From positions 1,054,001-1,118,000 of the forward strand of contig NZ_BDAP01000001.1 of the NCBI RefSeq assembly GCF_001598915.1: a DNA stretch of 64,000 bases. Direction: 5' to 3'. A program made the translations under genes and the position numbers. Positions 1 through 8,307 of the stretch are shown here, in pieces. Source of the DNA: Williamsia muralis NBRC 105860. Lineage in GTDB: Bacteria; Actinomycetota; Actinomycetes; Mycobacteriales; Mycobacteriaceae. Numbering within the stretch: position 1 is the stretch's first letter; every line of letters begins with the position of its first letter. Under the pieces are notes generated by a model. It searched no databases. It saw only the letters and a program-made list of their open reading frames with translations, and was not told the DNA's origin.

Positions 1-7
1 CGCCCCA

Positions 8-478
8 TCAGAATCCGTCACCGGGGGCGATGGTGATGGTCGCGTCGATGCGCTGGATCAGGCAATCGGCGTTGAACCGGAAGGTCTCGTCCACGGTGGC
101 ATCGGCCAGATTGAGGTCGCCGACTCCGTATTCGAGGTCGTAGATCACCCGGACCGAGTCGCCGCTGCCCGACCACTGTTCGTTGTCCAGCGAGGTGATG
201 CCGCTGTACTGCAGATGCAGAGCGAGTTCGGCCTTCATCACATCGCCGGAGAACCCGGTCTGCAGCCCGTTCTCGAATCGGACCACGTCGTCGGCAAGGG
301 GGACGTCGTAGGCGTACGAGGGGTCGACGAGCGCATCGAGGTAGGTCTGGGCGCCGGCCACCCGATCGGCCGCAGTGCATGTCTCGGTGGGGGCGGCGGA
401 AGCGGCACCCGCGCCCGCAGACACCGCGGCGCCCACCGCCGCGACACAGACCAGTACCCGGACAACGTCAGATTTCAT
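8..478 (-). CDS. Secreted protein of unknown function
   Basis: A 156-residue protein with a clear Sec signal peptide: a short basic start, an Ala/Val-rich hydrophobic core and an ASA-AP cleavage region near residue 28. The mature part is small, acidic and contains two Cys residues (in the ETCTAAD and NADCLIQ segments) that could form a disulfide. Its composition and the repeated aromatic/acidic strands suggest an alpha+beta NTF2-like or DUF8021-like fold, but I cannot confirm that. It diverges from the kinase gene that starts at 634, so the 155-bp gap probably holds both promoters. Function unknown. Confidence 0.75.
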   Translation of the reverse strand: MKSDVVRVLVCVAAVGAAVSAGAGAASAAPTETCTAADRVAGAQTYLDALVDPSYAYDVPLADDVVRFENGLQTGFSGDVMKAELALHLQYSGITSLDNEQWSGSGDSVRVIYDLEYGVGDLNLADATVDETFRFNADCLIQRIDATITIAPGDGF

Positions 479-633
479 GGCGCTGAGCGTATTTGCCGAA
501 CAGTGCCACGCGGGCTGTTTTGGCGTGATCGGTCAGACGGTGTAATCGGCTCCGAGATCTGGTCCGCCCCAGCCGGTGGTGGCTACTATCTGCTCAGCTC
601 ACCGACCGTGGGTGAGAGCTGGAAGGGCATGAG

Positions 634-2652
634 ATGAGCGTGGCGATCGGTTCCTACATCGGTGGCTATCAAATTCTGGAGCTGCTCGGCCGCGGCGGGA
701 TGGGTGAGGTGTACAAGGCTCAGCACCCCCGGTTGCCCAGAGCCGATGCCATCAAGTTGCTGAACAACACCTACGGCGGTGACCCCGACACCCGGGCTCG
801 GTTCGAGCGGGAAGCCGATCTGGTCGCCCCACTCAGTCATCCGAACCTGGTGAATGTGCTGGACCGGGGTACTCACGAGGGTCAGCTGTGGATTGCGATG
901 GAGTTCGTGTCGGGTACCGACGCGGCGCACATGTTGATCGACGGCCCGCTGCATCCGCGACTTGCGGTGCAGATCATCTCCGAGGTCGCCGACGGGCTGG
1001 ACTACGCGCACCGCAAGGGGCTGCTGCACCGTGACGTCAAGCCCGGGAACATCCTGATCACGCCAGGTGCCGATCCGATGAACCCGGATGCGGTGAAGCT
1101 CACCGACTTCGGCATCGCGCGGATGGCGCAGGAGACAGACAGCAGTCTCACGTCGGTGGGGATGACGGTGGGCACGCTGCGGTACAGCGCCCCTGAACAA
1201 ATCGGCGGCGAGGAGATCGACCACCGTGCCGACGTGTACGCGCTGGGCTGCACGCTCTACGAGTTACTCACCGCTACAGCACCTTTCGATGCTCCCACCA
1301 GTCAAGGCCTGATGGCGGCGCACATGTTCAACGCCCCGCCGAACCCGGCCGCCGTCAATCCCGCGGTCCCGGCGGCGATGGCTTCGGTGATCGCAAGGGC
1401 GATGGCCAAGAAACCCGCTGACCGTTTCGACAGCGCCCGCGAGCTGGCCGATGCCGCACTGGAGGCGCTGCAGGGCGGTGGGGCGCCGCAGAGCACGCGT
1501 GCGCAGAACGCTTTTGTGCCCATCCCGGTCAAACCCGGTACGCCGCAGACGAATGCCCCGCGGTCGGCAGCTGCCACCACCTTCCCTCCGGCCGCGACGC
1601 CCGGGCACGTGCCGTCGAATCCCTATCAACCGGGACAGCATTCGTCACCGCAGCACTTCACTCCCCAGCATTCGTCGCCGGGTCAGTCGTCGCCCGGTCA
1701 TTCGTCGCCGGGCCAGTCGTCACACCCGAACTCGTCCCCGTATCAGTCGTCTCCCTATCAGTCGAACCCGTATCAGGGGGCGGGCCAGGGATACCCGGGG
1801 ATGGCGTCAAGTGGACAACGTCCGGCCTACGCGGGCGCCGGACCTGGCGCGGCCCCGACGCCGAACAGCCCGTGGTTCACCCGCCCTGCGATGCTCGCCG
1901 GGCCGGTGGTGGTGCTCGCGGTGGTGCTCGGTCTGATTGCCGGCATGCTGATCACCGGCGGCGGCAGTGCGCTGGCCGCGCCGCAGAAGCCTGCCGTCGA
2001 ACTGGCCGCAGAGTCCGTGGACATCAGTTGGTCCGCGGTGGACGGCGCGTCCGAGTACGTTCTGCGGCAGGGTGATTCGGTCATCTATGTCGGGGACAAG
2101 ACCGAGTATGCACAACCCATGCCGTTGCCGGGTACGTACTCGTACACGGTGTCGGCGCGATCGGGCGACCGGGATGAATCGTCCTATAGCCCGGCGAGTG
2201 ACGAGGTTGCGGTGGCGCAACGGTGGCACGGTCTGGAACAGATGGCGTCCACCTTCGGGGAGATCGTCGGCCCGAGCCCGTTGTCCACCGACACCTTCGG
2301 GCAAGAAGCGTGCTGGGGCGGCACGGGGAGTGTCGACCCGGAGATCCCGAAGACGGGCGTCATCTTCTGTCGCGACGCCGCTGCCACCTACACAGTGCAG
2401 CTGCGGCAGTTCCCGTCTCGTCAGGTCCGCGACGAGTATCTGGACAGTCTCAACCTGAAGACGTCATCGGTGACCACCGATCAGGGCGCCGACGGCACCC
2501 TCTATCAGGGCAACGGCCCGACCAGTGACTGGGCGGGTACCGCGATCCTGGCCTTCGACGACTCCGATCGTGAGGTGTACGACTTGAGCGTCACCATGGA
2601 GAGCGGCAAAGACGCCGACGCCGTGGCCCTGCTGGACAGGCTGCCGCTGTGA
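634..2652 (+). CDS. Transmembrane Ser/Thr protein kinase (Pkn family)
   Basis: A 672-residue Hanks-type kinase. Visible motifs: glycine loop GRGGMG (about 20), ATP-binding Lys41 in AIKLL, catalytic HRDVKPGN (Asp134), DFG (158-160) and APE (186-188). A Pro/Gln/Ser linker with many repeated HSSPGQ-type units spans about 283-415. One membrane helix lies at about 419-441. The extracellular part starts with a fibronectin-III-like domain (about 450-530), followed by a C-terminal domain with two Cys. No PASTA repeats are present, so it is not PknB. GGAAGG lies 7 nt before the ATG. The next gene overlaps its stop codon and encodes a second copy of the ectodomain type, suggesting a joint sensory function. 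Confidence 0.93.
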   Translation: MSVAIGSYIGGYQILELLGRGGMGEVYKAQHPRLPRADAIKLLNNTYGGDPDTRARFEREADLVAPLSHPNLVNVLDRGTHEGQLWIAMEFVSGTDAAHMLIDGPLHPRLAVQIISEVADGLDYAHRKGLLHRDVKPGNILITPGADPMNPDAVKLTDFGIARMAQETDSSLTSVGMTVGTLRYSAPEQIGGEEIDHRADVYALGCTLYELLTATAPFDAPTSQGLMAAHMFNAPPNPAAVNPAVPAAMASVIARAMAKKPADRFDSARELADAALEALQGGGAPQSTRAQNAFVPIPVKPGTPQTNAPRSAAATTFPPAATPGHVPSNPYQPGQHSSPQHFTPQHSSPGQSSPGHSSPGQSSHPNSSPYQSSPYQSNPYQGAGQGYPGMASSGQRPAYAGAGPGAAPTPNSPWFTRPAMLAGPVVVLAVVLGLIAGMLITGGGSALAAPQKPAVELAAESVDISWSAVDGASEYVLRQGDSVIYVGDKTEYAQPMPLPGTYSYTVSARSGDRDESSYSPASDEVAVAQRWHGLEQMASTFGEIVGPSPLSTDTFGQEACWGGTGSVDPEIPKTGVIFCRDAAATYTVQLRQFPSRQVRDEYLDSLNLKTSSVTTDQGADGTLYQGNGPTSDWAGTAILAFDDSDREVYDLSVTMESGKDADAVALLDRLPL

Positions 2653-3464
2653 AGCGCTGGGGATGGCCGCTGCTGGTGGTCGCCGGGGTGGTGGCGCTGG
2701 TTCTCGCGTTCACCATCACCTACTTCGTGCGGGGTTCCGGCAACTCGGTGTCGAGTCCGGGGACGGTGACGGCCAGTGCCGAGGGGCCGGTGGTGAAAGT
2801 CAGCTGGAAGTCGGCGTCAGGAGCCGATTCCTATCTGCTCAGTCGCGGTGAGGCGGTGGTGTACTCGGGCCCGGCCACCGAGTTCACCGACATCTCGGCG
2901 GTGGCTCCTTCAGGCGGCGACCGGGTGGAGTACCGGGTGCGGGCCGTGGACGACAAGGGCCGCGTGTCCGAACCGAGCGCTTCGGCGTCGGTCGAGGTGG
3001 GCTCCGGGTGGGGGCTGTATGCGGAGTCGGCCCAGCGGTTGCCCGAGCTGTTACCGGCGGGACCCGACGAGCAGGGATACAACGGCATGCGATGCGAGAC
3101 GCGGATGGATGCCGTGCCGCCGGAAGAAGGTGACGGGCCCGACGGATCGGGCGAGCAGTTCATCAAGGCGGGATTCCGCTGTGTCCTGGACTCCGGTGGT
3201 GAGCAGTACGACCTGTGGACCGACTTCTATGTCACACCCGAGGCACTCGAGAGCCGGATGGACGACATCCGCGGCTTCGACGGGGTGACCAGCACAACGT
3301 GGCAGAACGGGCGGGCGGTCAGCGGTGGCGGCGGGGACGAGCCGCGATGGATGGCGCTGACGGTCGACGGTATGCCCGACGTCTACATCGAGCTCTCCGC
3401 CGTGGACAAGGCCACCACGTCCGACCAGCTCGTAGATGCGGTGAACAGCCTGCCCGTGGGCTGA
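2649..3464 (+). CDS. Membrane-anchored paralogue of the kinase ectodomain
   Basis: A 271-residue protein that starts at a GTG overlapping the kinase stop codon by 4 nt, so the two are translationally coupled. One N-terminal membrane helix (about 5-27) is followed by a fibronectin-III-like domain (about 35-115) and a C-terminal domain with two Cys. This is the same order as the outer half of the upstream kinase, and the Fn3 wording (VSWKSASGADSYLLSRGE versus ISWSAVDGASEYVLRQGD) is clearly homologous. No kinase domain is present. It may be a co-receptor, decoy or ligand-presenting partner of the kinase; that role is inference. Confidence 0.8.
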   Translation: MKRWGWPLLVVAGVVALVLAFTITYFVRGSGNSVSSPGTVTASAEGPVVKVSWKSASGADSYLLSRGEAVVYSGPATEFTDISAVAPSGGDRVEYRVRAVDDKGRVSEPSASASVEVGSGWGLYAESAQRLPELLPAGPDEQGYNGMRCETRMDAVPPEEGDGPDGSGEQFIKAGFRCVLDSGGEQYDLWTDFYVTPEALESRMDDIRGFDGVTSTTWQNGRAVSGGGGDEPRWMALTVDGMPDVYIELSAVDKATTSDQLVDAVNSLPVG

Positions 3465-3562
3465 CCACCACACCGCAGAAAAATCCCGAAAGCGCACCTC
3501 GTCGCAGCCGAGCGGCGTTACGCTCCCGCGAAGCACGGCAATGAAGCCGGAGGGGGCTTGTT

Positions 3563-5116
3563 GTGGGCGCATGGGCGGGAAACAAAGGCGCGGTCCGGAT
3601 CGCGGTGATCTTCGGTGCGGTCCTGGCGATGGCAACGGCTACGGTCGGTCCGGCTTCGGCGGCCGCTCCGCCCGGGTACAACGACCTGATCGACGTCTGG
3701 CCGACCGCGGTGGACGTCGCGGACTGTCGACCGGGGGATCAGGTCGAGACCGGTATCCAGGGCGAGGTGCCCTTGGCGGACCGCAAGTCCGGGCGCAGCA
3801 CCAAGGGATACAACTGCAACATCGATCTGATCGGTCAGTATCAGGGGCAGGGTGCCGGCATCGTCAGTGCCACCTACGGTCACTGTTCGTACACGGGTTC
3901 TTCTTTCCCCACCAACTTCTTGGGACCCAATCCCGGGGTGCAGGTGATCGACGTCAGCGACCCGGCCAATCCACGGATGACGGATGTGCTGAGCGAACCG
4001 GCGATGGTGGGCGGCACCTGGGAGTCGTTGAAGGTCAACAAGGAACGTGGACTCCTGGTGGGCACGGGGGTGGGCATCCTCGAGGGTGCCGGCTACATCT
4101 CGGTGTACGACATCGCCACCGACTGCGCGCACCCGCGGTTGCTCAACACCGGCGCCGGGTCCCAGCTGTCGATGCCGATTCCGATCACCACCCACGAGGG
4201 CGACTTCTCGCCTGACGGGAACACCTACTGGGCCACCGGCATTGCCCCCGGCTACGTCAGCGCCATCGACATCACCGATCCGCGTGATCCTATGGTGGTC
4301 TGGTCCGGTGTGACGGGTGTCGAGGCTCACGGTCTCGGGTTCTCGCCGGACGGCAACACCATGTATCTGTCGAATCTTCTGGGACTGACGATGATCGACG
4401 TCTCGGCGGTGCAGAACCGCACGCCGAGAACGATTGTGCCCGAACTCATGCCGCACGTCGGTGAAAAGCTCTGGGCCGATGGTCAGATCACTCAACACAG
4501 CATCTACGTCACATACGACGGGCAGCCGCACGTCTTCAGCGTCGACGAGGGCGGTTCGGGTGGCGTCAAGTTGTTCGACGCCGCGCGCTCGTCGGATCTT
4601 CAGCAGCGCAACGCCATCAAGTTGGCGATCAATCTGCCGAAGAACGCCAACAGGTGGGCCCAGAGCACCACGGCCAACGGCGCGTTCGGTTACGACGCCC
4701 ACTACTGCTCGGTGGATCGTCCGGTCGATCCGACCGCGATGGCATGCGGGTGGATCCAGTCGGGCGTCCGAGTGTTCGACATCAGCGACCCCGACAACAT
4801 CGCGGAGATCGCGTACTTCAACCCGCCCGCGCAGACGGGCAAGAACTGGGAGTTGAGCAACTCTCTGCACGCCTTGCTCGGATCCATCGCGGCTCCGCCG
4901 ATCATCGGCACGCTGGCGGTCGCCCGGGCAGTGCTGCAGGGTGACAGCCCCGTAGACGGGATAATCAACGATCAGAGTCGTCTCGTCGGAGGCGATCTCT
5001 CGGCCGACTGGTGTCTGTCACCACCGGAGTTCCACGGCGATCAGCTCTGGGTGACCTGCATGGACAACGGGTTCATGGCGCTGGCGCTCGATCCGGCGGT
5101 GTATCCGGTCCGATGA
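3563..5116 (+). CDS. Secreted LVIVD-repeat beta-propeller protein
   Basis: 517 residues with a signal peptide (hydrophobic core about 12-28, cleavage near ASAAA-PP). The mature protein carries repeated blade-like units such as VQVIDVSDPANPR, VSAIDITDPRDPM, LTMIDVSAV and VRVFDISDPDNI, the signature of LVIVD repeats, which form beta-propellers on exported proteins. GTG start chosen because GGAGGGGG sits about 6 nt upstream and because the signal peptide begins there. The downstream DUF305 gene overlaps its stop codon by 4 nt. No catalytic motif is recognised. Propellers of this sort usually bind ligands or proteins at the cell surface. Confidence 0.82.
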   Translation: MGAWAGNKGAVRIAVIFGAVLAMATATVGPASAAAPPGYNDLIDVWPTAVDVADCRPGDQVETGIQGEVPLADRKSGRSTKGYNCNIDLIGQYQGQGAGIVSATYGHCSYTGSSFPTNFLGPNPGVQVIDVSDPANPRMTDVLSEPAMVGGTWESLKVNKERGLLVGTGVGILEGAGYISVYDIATDCAHPRLLNTGAGSQLSMPIPITTHEGDFSPDGNTYWATGIAPGYVSAIDITDPRDPMVVWSGVTGVEAHGLGFSPDGNTMYLSNLLGLTMIDVSAVQNRTPRTIVPELMPHVGEKLWADGQITQHSIYVTYDGQPHVFSVDEGGSGGVKLFDAARSSDLQQRNAIKLAINLPKNANRWAQSTTANGAFGYDAHYCSVDRPVDPTAMACGWIQSGVRVFDISDPDNIAEIAYFNPPAQTGKNWELSNSLHALLGSIAAPPIIGTLAVARAVLQGDSPVDGIINDQSRLVGGDLSADWCLSPPEFHGDQLWVTCMDNGFMALALDPAVYPVR

Positions 5117-5754
5117 AAGTCATTGTCGGCCAACGGTTGTGGCTGATCACCGCGGTTGTCGTGGCCTTGGTCGTCGGGCTGGGTATCGGGTTGATGGTCG
5201 ACCGCGGAGGTCCGGAGTCGCAGGCGGCCGGTGATTCGGCGACCGCCGTGGACGTGGGCTTTGCACAAGACATGTCCGCACATCACCAGCAGGCCCTCAT
5301 GATGTGCGACCTACTGGCGCCGACGGCGCAGCCGGATGTCCGGGCGCTCGCGGCCCAGATCGAGCAGGCGCAGTGGCGCGAGATCGGGCAGATGCAGGGC
5401 TGGTTACAGATGCTCGACGCACCGCTGCAGTCGACGCGTCCGATGAGCTGGATGGAAGCGGGTGGCCATCAGCACGCCGCGGGTGTGGCGACGATGCCGG
5501 GGATGGCCAATGGCGACGAACTGACCCGGATGTCGTCGGCCGACGATGTGCAGAGCGAGATCTTGTTCCTGCAGTTGATGATTCGGCACCACCAAGGGGC
5601 GATCGACATGGCCGCAGAAGCGGCCCGGACCGCTGGAGAACCCGCCATCCGGCGCGCGGCGGTCGGGATGGTGAAGTCGCAGTCGGACGAGATATCGGTG
5701 ATGACGGTGATGCTCGACCAGAGAGGTGGTGACACCCTGCCGTACCCGGTGTGA
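5113..5754 (+). CDS. DUF305 family membrane-anchored protein
   Basis: 213 residues. An N-terminal membrane helix or uncleaved signal (about 8-27) precedes a DUF305 four-helix domain with the diagnostic paired motifs DMSAHHQQAL and MIRHHQGAIDMA. DUF305 proteins belong to the ferritin-like superfamily and are often linked to copper or metal handling. The Met/His-rich middle (GGHQHAAGVATMPGM) fits metal binding. The start codon overlaps the stop of the propeller gene (ATGA), so both proteins are probably made together and act in the cell envelope. Confidence 0.88.
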   Translation: MKVIVGQRLWLITAVVVALVVGLGIGLMVDRGGPESQAAGDSATAVDVGFAQDMSAHHQQALMMCDLLAPTAQPDVRALAAQIEQAQWREIGQMQGWLQMLDAPLQSTRPMSWMEAGGHQHAAGVATMPGMANGDELTRMSSADDVQSEILFLQLMIRHHQGAIDMAAEAARTAGEPAIRRAAVGMVKSQSDEISVMTVMLDQRGGDTLPYPV

Positions 5755-5771
5755 GCTCGGCGGGTGCCCGA

Positions 5772-5963
5772 TCACTCCGCCTTCGGTGCGCCTTCGGGCT
5801 CGTCCGAGGCCGCCGCGTTCTCCGCTGCGTGGGCTTCGGGGTCACCGGCGCGACGATCCATCGGGTCCACTCCGTCAACGCCCTCGAGGACGGTGAACTC
5901 CTGCTCCGCGGACGCCACGAACTCCTTGGCTTCTTGTTTGATCTTGTGCACCCAGTCGGACAT
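5772..5963 (-). CDS. Small hydrophilic hypothetical protein (63 aa)
   Basis: Starts MSDWVHKIKQEAKEFV with CAGGAGT 5 nt upstream, which favours this ATG over an in-frame one further upstream. The sequence is a short amphipathic N-terminal helix followed by an acidic, Ala/Glu/Pro-rich and probably disordered tail. No domain recognised. It lies just upstream of the alpha/beta hydrolase gene transcribed away from it on the same strand order (hydrolase stop at 6023, this start at 5963), so it could be the last gene of that transcript. Confidence 0.6.
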   Translation of the reverse strand: MSDWVHKIKQEAKEFVASAEQEFTVLEGVDGVDPMDRRAGDPEAHAAENAAASDEPEGAPKAE

Positions 5964-6022
5964 TCGGCACTCCTGTTCCGCTCGCGGACGCCCGGTCGGC
6001 GCCAGAGACCACCCTACGTCGT

Positions 6023-6943
6023 TCACCTTTTGTCGAGCGCGGTCTCCGAATCCCAGACCGCCATCAGCTCCCCGAGGATGTCGACCGCCAGGCCCAGTCC
6101 GCCCAGATGACTCTCACCGGGCATGGTGAACATCTTGGCGTCGGGCAGCAGATGCACCACGTGTTCGCCGTGCTTGTGCGGAATGATGTGGTCGTGGTCG
6201 CCGTGCCACCAGCGCACCGGGACGGTCACGTCGCCGACCGTGAATCCCCAATCGCGGGCGAAGACAACAACATCGGCGAACGGGGCCTCCATCTGGCGGC
6301 GTCCGCCGTTGAGGAGATCGTCGAGGAACATCGCTTTGAACTCGGGGCGCTGGAGCAGTTCGCGGTCGGCAGCGGGGGACAGTCGTCCGTAGAGACCGAT
6401 GGCCGGCCCGGCAACCGGTCGTGCCACTCGCACGACCGAACTGACAACCCGACCGATCGGAGCCCCGGCCGTCTGCAGCAGGGGTGCGAGGAACTTGCCC
6501 AGTTCCATGGCGCCCCCACCGATCGCGTCGGGCCCGACGGCGGGTGCCACGCCGCCGAGTACGCCGGCGACGACCACTCGGTCGGGCATCGCATGGGCCA
6601 CGCCCAGCGCGTAGGGGCCTCCGCCGGAGAGGCCGATGACCGCAAACTTGTCGACGCCGAGGGTGTCGGCGACGGTGGCGAGATCGTCGGCGAAGGCGAG
6701 CACGTTGGGGTAGCTGTACGGGGTCGAAGACCCGACGCCGGGCCGGTCGAGACCGATGATCCGGATGTTCTCCGCTTCGCCGAGATCGCGGACCTCGATT
6801 GGGATCTGCCGCCTGGCGCCAGGCGTGCCGTGGAGCCAGAACACAGCTCGGCCGGTCGCGGAACCGAACTCGGCGAACCCGATCCGGCGTCCCTCACCGA
6901 CCGCCACGGAGCCTTCGATCTTGGGTCGTTCGATGTCGATCAT
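6023..6943 (-). CDS. Alpha/beta-fold hydrolase
   Basis: 306 residues. The oxyanion-hole region is FWLHGTPGARR, the nucleophile elbow is GLSGGGPYA (Ser in G-x-S-x-G), an acid lies near WHGDHDHIIP, and the catalytic His is in GESHLGG, giving a complete Ser-Asp-His triad. The cap region (about 150-220) is rich in Ala/Val and typical of epoxide-hydrolase or proline-iminopeptidase-like enzymes. Substrate cannot be predicted. The gene follows an MFS exporter gene on the same strand with a 59-nt gap, so the two may be co-transcribed. Confidence 0.85.
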   Translation of the reverse strand: MIDIERPKIEGSVAVGEGRRIGFAEFGSATGRAVFWLHGTPGARRQIPIEVRDLGEAENIRIIGLDRPGVGSSTPYSYPNVLAFADDLATVADTLGVDKFAVIGLSGGGPYALGVAHAMPDRVVVAGVLGGVAPAVGPDAIGGGAMELGKFLAPLLQTAGAPIGRVVSSVVRVARPVAGPAIGLYGRLSPAADRELLQRPEFKAMFLDDLLNGGRRQMEAPFADVVVFARDWGFTVGDVTVPVRWWHGDHDHIIPHKHGEHVVHLLPDAKMFTMPGESHLGGLGLAVDILGELMAVWDSETALDKR

Positions 6944-7002
6944 CCATCCAGAATGGCACCGAACGCCGGCCGTGTGTGCAATTTGCTGGTGGAACGCCTG
7001 CC

Positions 7003-8256
7003 TCACTCGTGGGAGGACAACACCACCCGGCCGTGGTCGAGCGAAGGCCGCATGTGACCGGCGCGCATCAGCAGCAGTCCGCACCCCGCCACGGCGATCG
7101 CGCTGATCGCACCACCGACGATCAGTGGTGCGCGCGGATCGGTCACCTGGGCGAGCCAGCCCAGCAAGGGGCTGCCGATCGGCGTGCCGCCGAGGAAACA
7201 GAGCATGTAGATGCCCATCACCCGGCCGCGCATCTGCGAATCGACCGACAGCTGCATGATGTTCATCGCCGAGGTGGTGAACATGATGTTGGCGACACCG
7301 ACCGGGATGAGGACCACTGCCACCAGCCAGAAGGTCGGCATCACACCGACGACGACCTCGAAGACACCGAACGCGAGGGCGCCGGCCAGAAAGTGCCGTA
7401 GCCGTGCCGGTTTCGTCCGGCGGGCTGCCACCAGTGCTCCGCTGAGTGTGCCCACGGCCAGCATCGTGGACAGCAGACCGTATCCGCCTGCAGTTCCCTC
7501 GAAGGTGTTCGCGGTCAAGAGCGCAAGCGAGAGTGGGAAGTTCAGGCCGAAGGTGGAGACGACGAACACCGTCGCGAGGACCACGACGAGGTGGCGGTTG
7601 CGGCGCACGTAGCGCACCCCACTGCGGATCGAGCGGTCCGTGGTGGCGCGGGCGGAGCGGATCAGCTCCGAGGTGCGCATCGCGAACAATCCGGCCAACA
7701 CCGCCAGTGAGGTGACCGCATTGATGAGGAAGACCGGGCCGGTGTCCACCAAGGTGATCAGGAGCCCGGCCACGGCAGGTCCGATGATCCGGGCGAGATT
7801 GAACGTCAGCGAATTGAGTGCCACGGCGTTGGGCAACTGCTCTGCGCCCACCATCTCGATGGTGAACGACTGCCGGATCGGCGCATCGATCGCCGAGACG
7901 CACCCCAAGGCGAACGAGAGGATGTACACCCAGGCCAGAGTTGCCATCCCCGCCACATCGAGCACCCCGAGGATCAGGGCACACAACGCGATGGTGGTCT
8001 GGGTGGCGATGAGGAGTTTGCGTTTGTCGAACCGGTCGGCCAGCGCTCCGGCGGGTAGCGACACGATGGCCGTGGGGCCGAATTGCAAGGCCATGACGAT
8101 GCCGACCGCAACGCCGCTGCCACCGGACAGTTCCAGTACCAGCCAGTCCTGGGCGATGCGCTGCATCCAGGTTCCGACCAGCGAGACCACCTGCCCGCCG
8201 GCCCAGAGACGGTAGTTGCGTACCCCGAGAGACGAGAACATCACCGGGAGTTGCAT
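7003..8256 (-). CDS. MFS transporter (MFS_3, EntS-like exporter)
   Basis: 417 residues with about 12 hydrophobic helices. The MFS motif A between helices 2 and 3 reads GALADRFDKRK, and the early segment WAGGQVVSLVGTWMQRIAQDWL is typical of the MFS_3 / enterobactin-exporter-like subgroup. The central loop (about 195-215) is basic. Such proteins are proton-driven drug or siderophore exporters; the substrate here is unknown. It precedes the hydrolase gene on the same strand. Confidence 0.88.
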   Translation of the reverse strand: MQLPVMFSSLGVRNYRLWAGGQVVSLVGTWMQRIAQDWLVLELSGGSGVAVGIVMALQFGPTAIVSLPAGALADRFDKRKLLIATQTTIALCALILGVLDVAGMATLAWVYILSFALGCVSAIDAPIRQSFTIEMVGAEQLPNAVALNSLTFNLARIIGPAVAGLLITLVDTGPVFLINAVTSLAVLAGLFAMRTSELIRSARATTDRSIRSGVRYVRRNRHLVVVLATVFVVSTFGLNFPLSLALLTANTFEGTAGGYGLLSTMLAVGTLSGALVAARRTKPARLRHFLAGALAFGVFEVVVGVMPTFWLVAVVLIPVGVANIMFTTSAMNIMQLSVDSQMRGRVMGIYMLCFLGGTPIGSPLLGWLAQVTDPRAPLIVGGAISAIAVAGCGLLLMRAGHMRPSLDHGRVVLSSHE

Positions 8257-8307
8257 CGGGAATAGTTTACCGCTGCCAACTAATTGGCCATGCGGCCCGG
8301 CAGCGAG

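Noticed and set aside
1630-1790. Short tandem repeats, considered as a possible CRISPR or minisatellite
   Set aside because: They encode the repeated Ser/Pro/Gln/His units of the kinase linker in frame. No CRISPR array (regular repeats with unique spacers) is seen anywhere in the window.
3518-4870. 450-codon leftward open frame
   Set aside because: Antisense to the LVIVD propeller gene, with Arg/His/Asp-rich composition typical of a shadow frame in high-GC DNA. The forward gene has a signal peptide, repeats and a ribosome-binding site.
6944-7984. N-terminal extension of the hydrolase frame to 653 residues, as a possible fusion protein
   Set aside because: The extension is an out-of-frame shadow of the MFS gene. 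The hydrolase family start lies at 6943.
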